A stretch of DNA of 64,000 bases from an uncultured Eggerthellaceae bacterium. GTDB lineage: Bacteria > Actinomycetota > Coriobacteriia > Coriobacteriales > Eggerthellaceae. The position numbers were made by a program, and so were the translations under genes. The DNA is taken from positions 186,001 through 250,000 of the forward strand of contig CALBGP010000028.1 in assembly GCA_937892845.1 (NCBI GenBank), read 5' to 3'. Of the stretch, positions 33,106-41,942 are shown piece by piece (position 1 is the first letter of the stretch; each line of letters begins with the position of its first letter). The notes beneath the pieces were generated by a model. That model was not told the DNA's origin, made no database searches, and saw nothing but the letters and a program-made list of their open reading frames with translations.

Positions 33106-36063
33106 CTAGCGGCGATGCCTGCGTAAGAGCGCGAAGGCGCCCCATGCCGCAAGCGCCGCACCCGCCAAAACCGAGATGCAGGCGCAGATGCACGCTAGAC
33201 GGTTGGTGTAGGTGAATTCGACGGTGTGCGTCCCGGGCTCCACGAGGATGCCCGTGAACACGCCGTTGACGGCGAAGGTCTGAACGGGCTGTCCGTCAAC
33301 CGAGCATCGCCAATCGGCGGAGTAGGGGATTGAAAGGGCCAAAACGCCCGCCGTATCGGCGTCGATGCTGCCGGTGACACGCGGCCCGTCAACAACGATT
33401 CCATCCAGGTTGCAGCTGTTGCGTGCAGCCGTCCAATCCTCAAGGTTTTCATAGGAGCTGAACTCCACGCGCAGGTTGCGGACCTCGTAGACGCCTTCGT
33501 CCACCTCAAGCACCAGTTCGCTTCTGTCCTGCGTGCCGGCGGGGTAGCACAGTGCGTATTCCCTGATGGGGTATTTCCAACGGTGATCGGCTGCGCCCGT
33601 CCAGTATGAATCCCCTGCGGCGCGCATGGTCCAAGACGAGGCCCCGTCGTTGTCCATGTCGAATTCCAGCAGGTATTCGCCCGGGCCGTCCTGCTCCGGC
33701 ATGTGCAGGGTCACGGCGGCGCCTTCCTGTGCTGAAAGCGTTGCCGAAACAAGCACGCCGTTTTCGTAGACGGCGTTTTCAAGCGAGCAGTTCGCAAGCT
33801 CGATGGCCTCATCGCCGACAGGGATTGACCGGACGGTGTCCTCCGTCCCGGCCTCAGCAAGGCCGGCTTCCTGCAGCATGTCGGCGGTCTGGTCATCGAC
33901 TGCCGCGGTCTGCAGCAGCGCCGCATCCTTTTGGGCATACGTCCAGGCTGCAGCGTCATCTTGCCTCGTGAAAGAGGGGTACCACAGGTCCATGCCCAGC
34001 GCGTTAGCGTTCACATAGGCGCCCGGTATGCTGGGGCTTGGCGTGTATCCGTAGAGATTGGCGGCTTCGCCTGTGTTGAACTGGTAGCCCACGCCCCAAG
34101 CGTCCTCGACGAACAGTCTGTGCCCGAATCCTCGGTAGTGGGAGGCGCTCACGACGGTGGAGGATATGCAGTGGTCAAGCTTCAGCCAGCGGCTGATGTC
34201 CTTTTCGATCATGGAGTTGTAGACCGTGACCGGGTATGTGCCCATCAGCCACGAGCGGTTCTCGAAGCGCGCTTCATGGCCGAAGGACTCATGGCTGTCA
34301 ATGGTCGCTTCGCCATCGATGGAGCGGAAGAACGTGCCGGGTTCGCGTCCCGCCTGGTCAAGCAGGGCATACGTGGTCCGTGTCAGCTCGTCGCCCTCGA
34401 ATACGATGTCAAGCGCCTCTTCGGCAGGGTTCTCCTGCGTCCCCACGGTTTCCGCTCCGCCGCAGTCCCGAAATCCCGAGACCAGCGCGTAGGGCCCGTA
34501 GGGCATGGAGAGCATCAGGGAGAGCAGAAGCGTTGCAGCCAGCGCGGCGGGCGCAAAGCGAACGGCCCGGTGCGTGATGGCGCCATCGGAATCGGCTGTT
34601 TTCACCTTCGCCATCCAGACCAAGATGGCCATTGCGGTGAATTGCAGCGCGAACATGAGCAGGTCCGACCCGCCGAGTCCGGCGAAGCGGTAATCAAGCG
34701 TTTCAGATGCAACCTGCACGCGCCAGCCGTGCGTGACCCAGCACAGGGCCGTTGCGACGGCAATCACGGCAAGGGCGCGCGGCGTCGCCGTTTTCTGGCG
34801 GCCAATCTCGTCGAGCCAGTCGGGGATGGCGTAGGCGATGGCGAAGACCACCAGGTAGCACCAGCGGTTCGATGGATAGGAGAAGCCGTTCATGGCGCTC
34901 GACACGGCCGGGATCATCCAGGCCGCAAGCACGACCGCGGCAAGAAGCGTCTTGCGGCGCACGGTATCGGGCGCGCGGCGGTAATCTATCGCAAGCGCAA
35001 GCAGGATGAGCAGGGGGAATGCGTAGGTCTGGCTGTCGGTGGCAAAATACGAGCCGCCCTTGAAGAAGAGCGCTTCGGGGAGGATGGCGAAAAACGCCAG
35101 GCCGGGAAGCAGGTCGAAAGAGGCTGCCACCTGGGTGCGGTCTGCGGCGAGAAACGCCGCCACCGAGGGCACGAACGCGACGGCGGCAAGGGCCAGAGCG
35201 CCTATGACGATGGCCGCCAGGATGCCGATCCGTTTGACGGCTGCAATGTAGCGCCCATTGCGTTCGCTGCGGCTTTCGGGCTGCCTTCTGCCTGAAGCGT
35301 CGCGCGGCGCGCAGGGGCGGGCGAAGATGACTGCGAACAGGATGCAGAAGACAAGCGAGATGTAGGCGAAGTAGAAATTGCACGCAAGGCAGAGCGCCAT
35401 GACCAGGGCCAGGGGAATCCAGGCAGTTCTGGGGTCGGGCGTCGCGCCCGGGCGGCGGGTTGCGTCCCCCGAGCCATCCCAGCTGCGCTTGAGGTGGTTG
35501 AATGCAAGGACGATGCTGGGAAGCCACAGCATGGCATCGGTCATGAAGTCGAACGCGAAGCTGTTATCGATGTACCACATGGAGCAGCCGTAGACCGCAG
35601 CGGCCACCACAGCCCAGGCCCGTCGCTTGCCCTCCTGACGGATGAGCGCGTACATAAGAAGCATGCAGATGGTCTGCTTGACGATGCTTGCGATAAGGCG
35701 CCACATCTGCGCGGTTTCGAAATCTCCCCCCGCCGCGCCGAACAGGCACTTCACGGCGAACATCAGGTAGAAAAACGGCGAGGTGGAGTAGTAGTAGGAG
35801 AATTGCTCGAAGAGGTCCCCGCCCAGGCCGTATTCCCAGTTCCAGGAAAACGTGCCCTCCATGAGGCTGCGCTCAAGCAGCGACACGGCACCCACCAGCT
35901 GGGATGTGGCATCCCCTCCGTAGTAGGTGAAAGGGGAGAACGGCAGGCCGAGGAACTGCGGCACGAATACGGCGTGCGCGGCAACGGCAAGGCAGACGAA
36001 GATGGCAAGGATGACGCAGGCCCTCAGGGCTTTGGCCGCAGCGGCTCGTACGGAGGCCTTCAT
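33106..36063 (-). CDS. YfhO-family GT-C membrane glycosyltransferase
   Basis: A large protein of 985 residues: about twelve to thirteen membrane segments in the first ~530 residues, then a ~420-residue extracytoplasmic domain and one final membrane segment before RRHRR. YFGGD-like YYGGDATSQL after the first segment and the overall layout match YfhO. YfhO proteins transfer a sugar from a polyprenyl-phosphate donor to teichoic acid outside the cell (shown in Bacillus/Listeria). It overlaps the DUF2304 gene by 4 nt (ATGA) and ends an operon that begins with the GT2 gene at 37268. Confidence 0.85.
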   Translation of the reverse strand: MKASVRAAAAKALRACVILAIFVCLAVAAHAVFVPQFLGLPFSPFTYYGGDATSQLVGAVSLLERSLMEGTFSWNWEYGLGGDLFEQFSYYYSTSPFFYLMFAVKCLFGAAGGDFETAQMWRLIASIVKQTICMLLMYALIRQEGKRRAWAVVAAAVYGCSMWYIDNSFAFDFMTDAMLWLPSIVLAFNHLKRSWDGSGDATRRPGATPDPRTAWIPLALVMALCLACNFYFAYISLVFCILFAVIFARPCAPRDASGRRQPESRSERNGRYIAAVKRIGILAAIVIGALALAAVAFVPSVAAFLAADRTQVAASFDLLPGLAFFAILPEALFFKGGSYFATDSQTYAFPLLILLALAIDYRRAPDTVRRKTLLAAVVLAAWMIPAVSSAMNGFSYPSNRWCYLVVFAIAYAIPDWLDEIGRQKTATPRALAVIAVATALCWVTHGWRVQVASETLDYRFAGLGGSDLLMFALQFTAMAILVWMAKVKTADSDGAITHRAVRFAPAALAATLLLSLMLSMPYGPYALVSGFRDCGGAETVGTQENPAEEALDIVFEGDELTRTTYALLDQAGREPGTFFRSIDGEATIDSHESFGHEARFENRSWLMGTYPVTVYNSMIEKDISRWLKLDHCISSTVVSASHYRGFGHRLFVEDAWGVGYQFNTGEAANLYGYTPSPSIPGAYVNANALGMDLWYPSFTRQDDAAAWTYAQKDAALLQTAAVDDQTADMLQEAGLAEAGTEDTVRSIPVGDEAIELANCSLENAVYENGVLVSATLSAQEGAAVTLHMPEQDGPGEYLLEFDMDNDGASSWTMRAAGDSYWTGAADHRWKYPIREYALCYPAGTQDRSELVLEVDEGVYEVRNLRVEFSSYENLEDWTAARNSCNLDGIVVDGPRVTGSIDADTAGVLALSIPYSADWRCSVDGQPVQTFAVNGVFTGILVEPGTHTVEFTYTNRLACICACISVLAGAALAAWGAFALLRRHRR

Positions 36064-36476
36064 GGGCGTGCGTCCCGGTTTTCTGCAGCGGGTCGGGCGG
36101 CTTGCTTTTCGCCTTGCGATGCGGCAAGTGCGGCCTCAAGCTCTTCGACCCTGCGGGTGAGCAGGGAGACGTCCTGGATGAGGCCCCGGATGCGCGCCGA
36201 TTGGCCGCTTGCAATGCTCACGCAGGCAAACGCCACGGCCATCAGGTAGAAGATGCAGGCTACGGTCAGGAAGTTGACCGGCTCCTCGAAGCCCAGCAGC
36301 CCGGAGATGGCGAACACCCAGCCGGGCAGGGCGGCCGCCAGGATGCCCGCGCACCCCAGCACGATCCACAGCAGCGAATACTTCATGGAGATGCGGTTTT
36401 TGCGCACCATCAGGATGACGAATGCCAGAAAGCAGATGCTTGCCGCCAGAAGGACGGCTCGTTGAATGGGAGGCAT
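36060..36476 (-). CDS. DUF2304 membrane protein
   Basis: A small protein of 138 residues: three membrane segments (residues about 5-25, 35-55, 65-90) followed by a predicted coiled coil (LLTRRVEELEAALAAS) and a charged tail. DUF2304 proteins are regularly encoded beside polyprenyl-phosphate GT2 enzymes and GtrA or YfhO proteins, but their function is unknown. It overlaps yfhO by 4 nt and starts 3 nt after the GT2 stop codon, so all three are one operon. A scaffold role for the GT2/YfhO pair is only a guess. Confidence 0.8.
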   Translation of the reverse strand: MPPIQRAVLLAASICFLAFVILMVRKNRISMKYSLLWIVLGCAGILAAALPGWVFAISGLLGFEEPVNFLTVACIFYLMAVAFACVSIASGQSARIRGLIQDVSLLTRRVEELEAALAASQGEKQAARPAAENRDARP

Positions 36477-36479
36477 GGA

Positions 36480-37268
36480 TCACTTCTTCCCGTAAGGCCT
36501 GACCAAAAGGATGGAAAGACCGACTTTGATCATGTAGTACGCTGCGGACATGCCGCCGATGGAGGATGTGCCGCCCTGCCGCTCATGCATGATCACGCCC
36601 ACTTCGCGCACGCGCATGCCTGCGGCCAGAAGGCCGGCGAGCGATTCGGGTTCGGGGTAGTCGGCGGGGTAGTAATCCACGAACTTGCGGATGACATCTC
36701 GGTTCGCCGCGCGGAATCCGGAGGTGACGTCGCGGATGCGGGTGCCTGTCATCAGCTTGATCAGGCTTGAGAGTATGCGGATGCCGGCGCGGCGCGAACG
36801 GCTGCTCAGAAATTCGTTCTCGGATTCCACGAATCGCGAGCCCACGGTCAGATCCGCTTCCCCTGCAAGGACGGGCTCTATCAGGCGCCCTATGCATCCG
36901 GCATCGTGCTGCCCGTCCCCGTCGAACTGAACGGCAACGCTCCAGCCGCCCGAAAGCGCATATTTGTAGCCTGTCTGCACGGCTCCGCCTATGCCCAGAT
37001 TGCGGCACAGGTCAATGTGCGCCGCGCCCATGGCGTCAAGCTTTTGCGCCGTGGAGTCGGTGGAGCCGTCGTTGATCACAATGTAGTCGTAAGGCAGCGC
37101 TTCAAGCGTGCCCACCACGCTTTCGATGGATTCGGACTCGTTGTATGCGGGTACGATGACCAGCACGTCTGAGCGCTTCACGCGGCCGGCGCACCTGCAG
37201 GAAGGTACGTAAACGGGACTTGTCTGGTTATCCGGTCTGGGCGGTTGCTGGTCTTGCAGGTCGGGCAC
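36480..37268 (-). CDS. GT2 dolichol-phosphate-mannose-synthase-like glycosyltransferase
   Basis: A 262-residue GT2 enzyme with VLVIVPAYNESESIESVV, NDGSTDST, CRNLGIGGAVQTGY and QFDGDGQHD. It has no clear C-terminal membrane pair, unlike the GtrB-like enzyme at 32124. The GTG at 37268 gives a 29-residue proline- and cysteine-containing extension with no ribosome site; a second GTG at 37181, just before KRSDVLVIV, is preceded by a weak AGGTG and may be the true start. It heads the operon with the DUF2304 protein and YfhO, and probably makes the polyprenyl-phosphate sugar used by YfhO. Confidence 0.85.
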   Translation of the reverse strand: MPDLQDQQPPRPDNQTSPVYVPSCRCAGRVKRSDVLVIVPAYNESESIESVVGTLEALPYDYIVINDGSTDSTAQKLDAMGAAHIDLCRNLGIGGAVQTGYKYALSGGWSVAVQFDGDGQHDAGCIGRLIEPVLAGEADLTVGSRFVESENEFLSSRSRRAGIRILSSLIKLMTGTRIRDVTSGFRAANRDVIRKFVDYYPADYPEPESLAGLLAAGMRVREVGVIMHERQGGTSSIGGMSAAYYMIKVGLSILLVRPYGKK

Positions 37269-37317
37269 GGTGCATCAGCGGCTTTCTGTGTCATGGTCGA
37301 ACGGTGGTTACGGAAAC

Positions 37318-37329
37318 ATTGTATATAAT
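37318..37329. promoter_or_regulatory. abutting divergent -10 elements
   Basis: TATAAT (37324-37329, plus strand) and TACAAT (37323-37318, minus strand) abut in the gap between the GT2 operon and the first CWB2 gene. RNA polymerase could probably occupy only one at a time, linking wall-protein and glycosylation expression. Neither has a good -35. Confidence 0.4.
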
Positions 37330-37353
37330 TGCGATGTTTCAGCGTCCCAGACG

Positions 37354-38928
37354 ATGGTGGTGATGATGATAAAAGCGAAATTGCTCGATAAGGCTACGCT
37401 TGCATTCGCGTCGCTTGCGTGTGCATTGCTGATAGGCCTGTGCGCCGCGGCTTACGCCTCGGCTGCAAGCGAACCTGACGGAGAGGGCGAAGACGCCCAA
37501 ATCGGTGCTGTGACGGATCCTTCCGGCGAACAGGATGGCGAATCCGGTCAAGATGCGGCGGCAGGGGATGGCGCTGCGGAAGGCTGGGTCCCTGAGACCG
37601 ACCAGATCCCTGAAACCGATCAGGCTCCAGAAACCGACCAGGACCCTGATTCCCAAGGGTCCGCGGATCCGAATCCTCCTGTTGTCAACCCTGAAGATGA
37701 CGCGGAAAGCGCCACGGTCATCGCGGGTGAAACCCAGTTCGACACGTCGGCCGCCCAGGCTCTCAAGGCGTTTCCCGATGGCTGCTCAACGGTGATTGTC
37801 GCCAGCGGCACCGCTCCCATCGATGCCCTCGCGGCCTCTTCGCTTGCCGGTGCACTTGATTGCCCCATTCTGCTGACGTCGAAATCGAAGCTGCCGCAGT
37901 CCGCTTCCGAAGCCATTGGCGCGCTCGGCTGCACGCATGCCATCATCGTCGGCGGCGAAGCCGTGGTGGCCAAGAAGGTGGAATCGGCCCTCTCGTCTGC
38001 GATGGGCGGCAAGGGCAGCGTGGAACGCCTTGCGGGCACTTCCCAATACGATACCCAGCTTGAGATATTCAAGTACGGCCGCACCAACGGCTTTTGGGAC
38101 GGGGTTGATACGGTGATCGCCGTTTCCGGCATGCCTCAGTCCATGGCAGACGGGCTTTCCGTCTCGCCTGCGGCCTACAAGCTCAAGGCGCCCGTGTTCC
38201 TGGTCGATTCGAAGGGAAATCTTGACCCTCAGGCAATCAAGGTTCTGGCCGATGATCCTTCATTCAAACGCGCCGTCCTCGTGGGAGGCACCGCTGTCGT
38301 CTCCGATGTGACGTTCGGCTTCTTCCAAGGCGTGACCATGTGCTATGACGGCTCCCCTGAGGTGGTGCGCCTTGCGGGGAAAACCCTCTATGACACGTCC
38401 GCTTCCGTTGCCCGCTGGTCTGTGAAGCAGGGCATTCTCAGCTGGGCCGATGCCGCGTTCGCCACGGGCCGCTCTCCTTATGACGCCCTCGGCGGCGGCG
38501 TGCTCCAGGGCAAGAGCGGCTCCGTGATGCTGCTCATAGATTCCGGTTACACGGCAGCCCTTGATGCCGCCGTGAAGGCCGGCCCCGATGCCGTCAAGCA
38601 TGTCCGCTTCTTCGGCGGCGATGCTATCATGCCGAAGTCTTTGCGCACCATGATCATCGACCGTCTTGGCATTGAGCCCGGTTCCGGTAAGGATTCCGCC
38701 ACGCCGTCTGAGAAGCCCGGCAAAATCGGGTCCGAGGAGCTTGGCGTTCAGGAGGATTCTTCTTCCGGAACCGTGCCGCCCATATCGGATGGCCAGGCTG
38801 CTCAGCCCGAGCAGCAGCCGGAGCAGGGCGAGCAAGGCGATCAATCCCAGACTGATCCTTCTTCAGAAGATGACAAGGCTTCCTCTGCCGAAGTCGTGGC
38901 TCCTGAGAAAGGAGGCGATGCGGCATGA
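37354..38928 (+). CDS. secreted protein with three CWB2 repeats, no catalytic domain
   Basis: A secreted wall protein of about 524 residues. A signal peptide (AFASLACALLIGLCAAAYASA) is followed by an acidic linker with tandem PETDQ units, three CWB2 repeats (about residues 120-430; markers AGETQFDT, AGTSQYDT, AGKTLYDT), and a Q/E/S-rich tail. CWB2 triplets bind anionic wall polymers in Clostridioides (known). No enzyme domain is present, so it may be structural. Three ATGs (37354, 37363, 37366) precede the signal peptide and none has a strong ribosome site. Its stop overlaps the ATG of the L,D-transpeptidase gene. Confidence 0.85.
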   Translation: MVVMMIKAKLLDKATLAFASLACALLIGLCAAAYASAASEPDGEGEDAQIGAVTDPSGEQDGESGQDAAAGDGAAEGWVPETDQIPETDQAPETDQDPDSQGSADPNPPVVNPEDDAESATVIAGETQFDTSAAQALKAFPDGCSTVIVASGTAPIDALAASSLAGALDCPILLTSKSKLPQSASEAIGALGCTHAIIVGGEAVVAKKVESALSSAMGGKGSVERLAGTSQYDTQLEIFKYGRTNGFWDGVDTVIAVSGMPQSMADGLSVSPAAYKLKAPVFLVDSKGNLDPQAIKVLADDPSFKRAVLVGGTAVVSDVTFGFFQGVTMCYDGSPEVVRLAGKTLYDTSASVARWSVKQGILSWADAAFATGRSPYDALGGGVLQGKSGSVMLLIDSGYTAALDAAVKAGPDAVKHVRFFGGDAIMPKSLRTMIIDRLGIEPGSGKDSATPSEKPGKIGSEELGVQEDSSSGTVPPISDGQAAQPEQQPEQGEQGDQSQTDPSSEDDKASSAEVVAPEKGGDAA

Positions 38929-40529
38929 TGTCTCGGTTTCTGAAGTCTGCCAGCACTGCGCAGCTGGCATTGATGCTGGCTTTCGCCCTGCTCTGCGCTG
39001 TAGCGGCGGGGGCGGTTGCGGCCAAGCCCGCCTTCGCTGACGAGAACGCCCATGCTCCGGCAAGTTTTTCCACGGTGGCGGGGGAGACGCAGTTCGATAC
39101 GGCCGTAGCGCAGTCGAAGGCGGCATTCTCTTCGTCGAAGTGGGCCATCGTGGTGGGCTCCAAGGGATGGAGCGACGCTCTTGCCGCTTCCGGTCTTGCG
39201 GGTGCGCTCAACTGTCCCATCCTCTACACCGATGCGAAGTCTTTGACCTCTGTCACCGCGAAGGAGCTTTCGCGCTTGGGTGTGAAGAACGTGCTTGTGC
39301 TGGGCGGTACCGCCGCCGTGTCCGACGGCGTGTTCGCGCAGCTTGAGAAGAAGTACTCGGTGCAGCGCCTTGGGGGCGCCTCGCTTTATGACACGCAGAT
39401 GGCCATCTACGAGTATGGCATGGCGAAGAATCTGTGGGCCAAGGACACCTTGTTCGTGGCGACGGGCCGCTCCTTCGCGGATGCGCTTTCCGTGGCACCT
39501 GTTGCTTACAAGCAGAAAGCGCCGATCTTCCTCGTCGATTCCTCGTCGGATTTCACTGACGCACAGCGCACCTCGTTGCTCGCCGGCGCCCGACTGGGCT
39601 ACTTCAAGCGTGCGGTGATCATCGGCGGAACCGTTGTTGTCAACAAGAAGGCCGAAGGCTTCACCACCTTCATTTCCGCGCTGTCAAGCGGTTCGGGCAA
39701 TCCGTGTGTACGTCTGGCGGGCCAGTCCGCTTACGATACGAATGCCTCCGTTGCATCATGGGCTGTCAAGAATGCGGGAATGACCTGGAACAAGGCTGCG
39801 ATAGCATCCGGCGTTGTTCCCTACGACGCGCTTGCCGGGGCCCCGTTGCAGGCCAAGCGCGGATCGGTGATCATCCTGGTGGGTTCCGCTCCTTCGGTCT
39901 CCGTGGATGCGCTGGCCAAGCATTCGTCTTCGGTTAAGTCTGTCACCTATTTCGGCGGCAAGGGCATTATCGAGCCGGCCATGCGCACGTACGTGGATTA
40001 TTCGCTTCGCTTCGGCCGCGCGCTTCCGTCCGGCGGGACGAAGATGTCAAACAACAGCTACCTGTGGGTGGATTCTTCGGGCATCTACCGCAACGATGCG
40101 GAGTACTACAAGAGCTGGATTGCCATTGCCAATCGCTACAGCAGCCCGACGGGCTACCTGATGATCGTTGATACCGGAAGCAACCATACGGTCATCTTCA
40201 AGGGGCATAAGGGCGCTTGGGGTGTCGATAAGTTCTGGCGCTGCAGCACCGGCGCGTGGAACAGCCCCACGGTCAAGGGCCTTTACACCATCCAAGAGCG
40301 TGGCTTGTCTTTCGGCCACGGCTACACATGCTGGTACTGGACGCAGTTCCATGGCGATTATCTGTTCCATTCCGGCACGTATTATCCGGGCAGCATGACC
40401 AAGGTGATGGATGACCGTATGGGTGTGAACATCTCTGCGGGCTGCGTGCGCCTTCCGCTTGAGCGCGCCAAGTGGATCTACGACAACATTCCGCGCCATA
40501 CCACCGTCTACATCTTCGGCACGGTTTAA
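38925..40529 (+). CDS. CWB2-anchored L,D-transpeptidase (YkuD domain)
   Basis: A secreted protein of 534 residues. Signal peptide residues 1-39 (cleavage after PAFA), three CWB2 repeats (about 45-360; markers AGETQFDT, GGASLYDT, AGQSAYDT) and a C-terminal YkuD domain with FHSGTYYPG and NISAGCVRLP, where the cysteine is the catalytic nucleophile. L,D-transpeptidases make 3-3 peptidoglycan cross-links or attach proteins to peptidoglycan and are usually insensitive to most beta-lactams except carbapenems. GAAAGGAGG (38906-38914) lies before the ATG, and the gene overlaps the previous one by 4 nt, so wall-binding protein and cross-linker are made together. Confidence 0.92.
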   Translation: MMSRFLKSASTAQLALMLAFALLCAVAAGAVAAKPAFADENAHAPASFSTVAGETQFDTAVAQSKAAFSSSKWAIVVGSKGWSDALAASGLAGALNCPILYTDAKSLTSVTAKELSRLGVKNVLVLGGTAAVSDGVFAQLEKKYSVQRLGGASLYDTQMAIYEYGMAKNLWAKDTLFVATGRSFADALSVAPVAYKQKAPIFLVDSSSDFTDAQRTSLLAGARLGYFKRAVIIGGTVVVNKKAEGFTTFISALSSGSGNPCVRLAGQSAYDTNASVASWAVKNAGMTWNKAAIASGVVPYDALAGAPLQAKRGSVIILVGSAPSVSVDALAKHSSSVKSVTYFGGKGIIEPAMRTYVDYSLRFGRALPSGGTKMSNNSYLWVDSSGIYRNDAEYYKSWIAIANRYSSPTGYLMIVDTGSNHTVIFKGHKGAWGVDKFWRCSTGAWNSPTVKGLYTIQERGLSFGHGYTCWYWTQFHGDYLFHSGTYYPGSMTKVMDDRMGVNISAGCVRLPLERAKWIYDNIPRHTTVYIFGTV

Positions 40530-40587
40530 GGGGCTGGGTTAAAAGCCTGCCCCCATGGAAAGCGCGGGTGGAAATGTGCGGTGATCG

Positions 40588-40613
40588 ATGGAGGGGCCTT
40601 CCGGCCCCTCCAT
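40588..40613. terminator. bidirectional terminator between convergent genes
   Basis: ATGGAGGGGCC (40588-40598) pairs perfectly with GGCCCCTCCAT (40603-40613) around a TTCC loop. It lies between the L,D-transpeptidase and acyltransferase genes and can serve both strands. Confidence 0.7.
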
Positions 40614-40636
40614 TGCGTTCAGGCTGCATTTCTCGT

Positions 40637-41707
40637 TCAGGCCGTTGCCTTCGTCTGCTTCCTGCGTTGCCAGGCTGCTCTGATGCGCTTGTCGATGGCC
40701 ATATAGGCGTAGCTGAATGCAATGGCTATGGCCAGTGAGGCGAACCAGGGGATGATGGTCTGCTCGACCGTGTAGTTCGATCCGGTCAAGACGAATTCGC
40801 GCATGTACTTCAGTACGATTGAGTGGACCAGGTAGAACGGCATGATGTGGTCCGCCAGCGATGCCATAAGCTTCGATGCGCCCCAATCGGAAACCTTGCC
40901 CTCGTAAACGCACAGCGCATACATCAGGTACAGCTCCAGCACGATGAAAAAGCGCGTGAAGCCCATCTCATGCTTGGTGATCACGTAAACGGCGAAGAAC
41001 AGGAACACCGTGACCAGCTGCACCATGCTGCTGCGGGGGATGCCCTCACCATCGCGGCGCTTGAGGTACATGACGGCCAGCAGGGCGCCCATGAGGTATT
41101 CCAGGAAGCGGTAGGGCGGGAACACGTTGGTGTAGCAGAACGATCCCGTACCGATGAAGTGGTTGAAGTACAGGGCGTATCCGAACTGCAGGAAGGCCAC
41201 CGTGATGAGCAGCCATGGGGCGTAGCTCTCGAAGCGCTTGAGAACGCGGACCATGACCGGGGTCAGCAGGTAGCAGAAGAACAGGGCGGATAGAAACCAT
41301 GATACGCCGTTGAATGAGTAGACGAAATCTTCATTGGGCGTCCATGCCTGCAGGAACAAGAGATTGACCACAGCCTGGGCCAGGAAATCCGACTTGTCTA
41401 TGTCGTAGCCGCCTGCCCATGCCCGGTAGATGAAGAGGAGGGCCATGAGAAGAAATCCCACGAAGTGCATGGGAAATATCTTCCACCAGCGCTTTTTCAT
41501 GTATGAGCCAGTCGAAAGGTCCTTGCCGTAGCCGGAAAGAAGGCAGCAGAAGCCGGAGATCATGAAGAACAGCTGGAGTGCGTAGCCGGTCAAGGTGCCG
41601 GCGTAGTAGCCGATGGCATCGGGAAGCATATCGCCTGAGTGGCATAGGAAAATGGTGAAGATGAGGCCTACGCGGACCAGATTCAAGCTGTCGACGCGTT
41701 TTTTCAT
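40637..41707 (-). CDS. membrane acyltransferase, acyltransferase-3 family
   Basis: A 356-residue protein with about ten membrane segments. NLVRVGLIFTIFLCHSGD at the N-terminus has the conserved histidine of the family and LFFMISGFC follows, as in OafA-like O-acyltransferases. The start at 41707 was preferred over 41725 because AAGGGA lies about 6 nt before it on the minus strand. It is flanked by two CWB2 wall-protein genes and probably O-acetylates peptidoglycan, teichoic acid or glycan. It is not closely similar to the acyltransferase at 30472. Confidence 0.82.
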   Translation of the reverse strand: MKKRVDSLNLVRVGLIFTIFLCHSGDMLPDAIGYYAGTLTGYALQLFFMISGFCCLLSGYGKDLSTGSYMKKRWWKIFPMHFVGFLLMALLFIYRAWAGGYDIDKSDFLAQAVVNLLFLQAWTPNEDFVYSFNGVSWFLSALFFCYLLTPVMVRVLKRFESYAPWLLITVAFLQFGYALYFNHFIGTGSFCYTNVFPPYRFLEYLMGALLAVMYLKRRDGEGIPRSSMVQLVTVFLFFAVYVITKHEMGFTRFFIVLELYLMYALCVYEGKVSDWGASKLMASLADHIMPFYLVHSIVLKYMREFVLTGSNYTVEQTIIPWFASLAIAIAFSYAYMAIDKRIRAAWQRRKQTKATA

Positions 41708-41942
41708 GGAACGGAATCCCTTCATGGCGTGTTTTGCTGAGAAAAATGACGGTTCGACAACATATCACAATCATGCTCTGTTGATGGGGTATGGAGCGTT
41801 GCATCGTGAATCTCCGTATGTGATGGGGTGCCTGGAGGCTGCGGGATATGTATGCTGTGCGTTTCATTTGCGCAGGATGGCGCGATGCGGGAATCGTAGG
41901 GGGTATACTGCATAGGATTACGAACCAAGAAAGGAATGCGCC

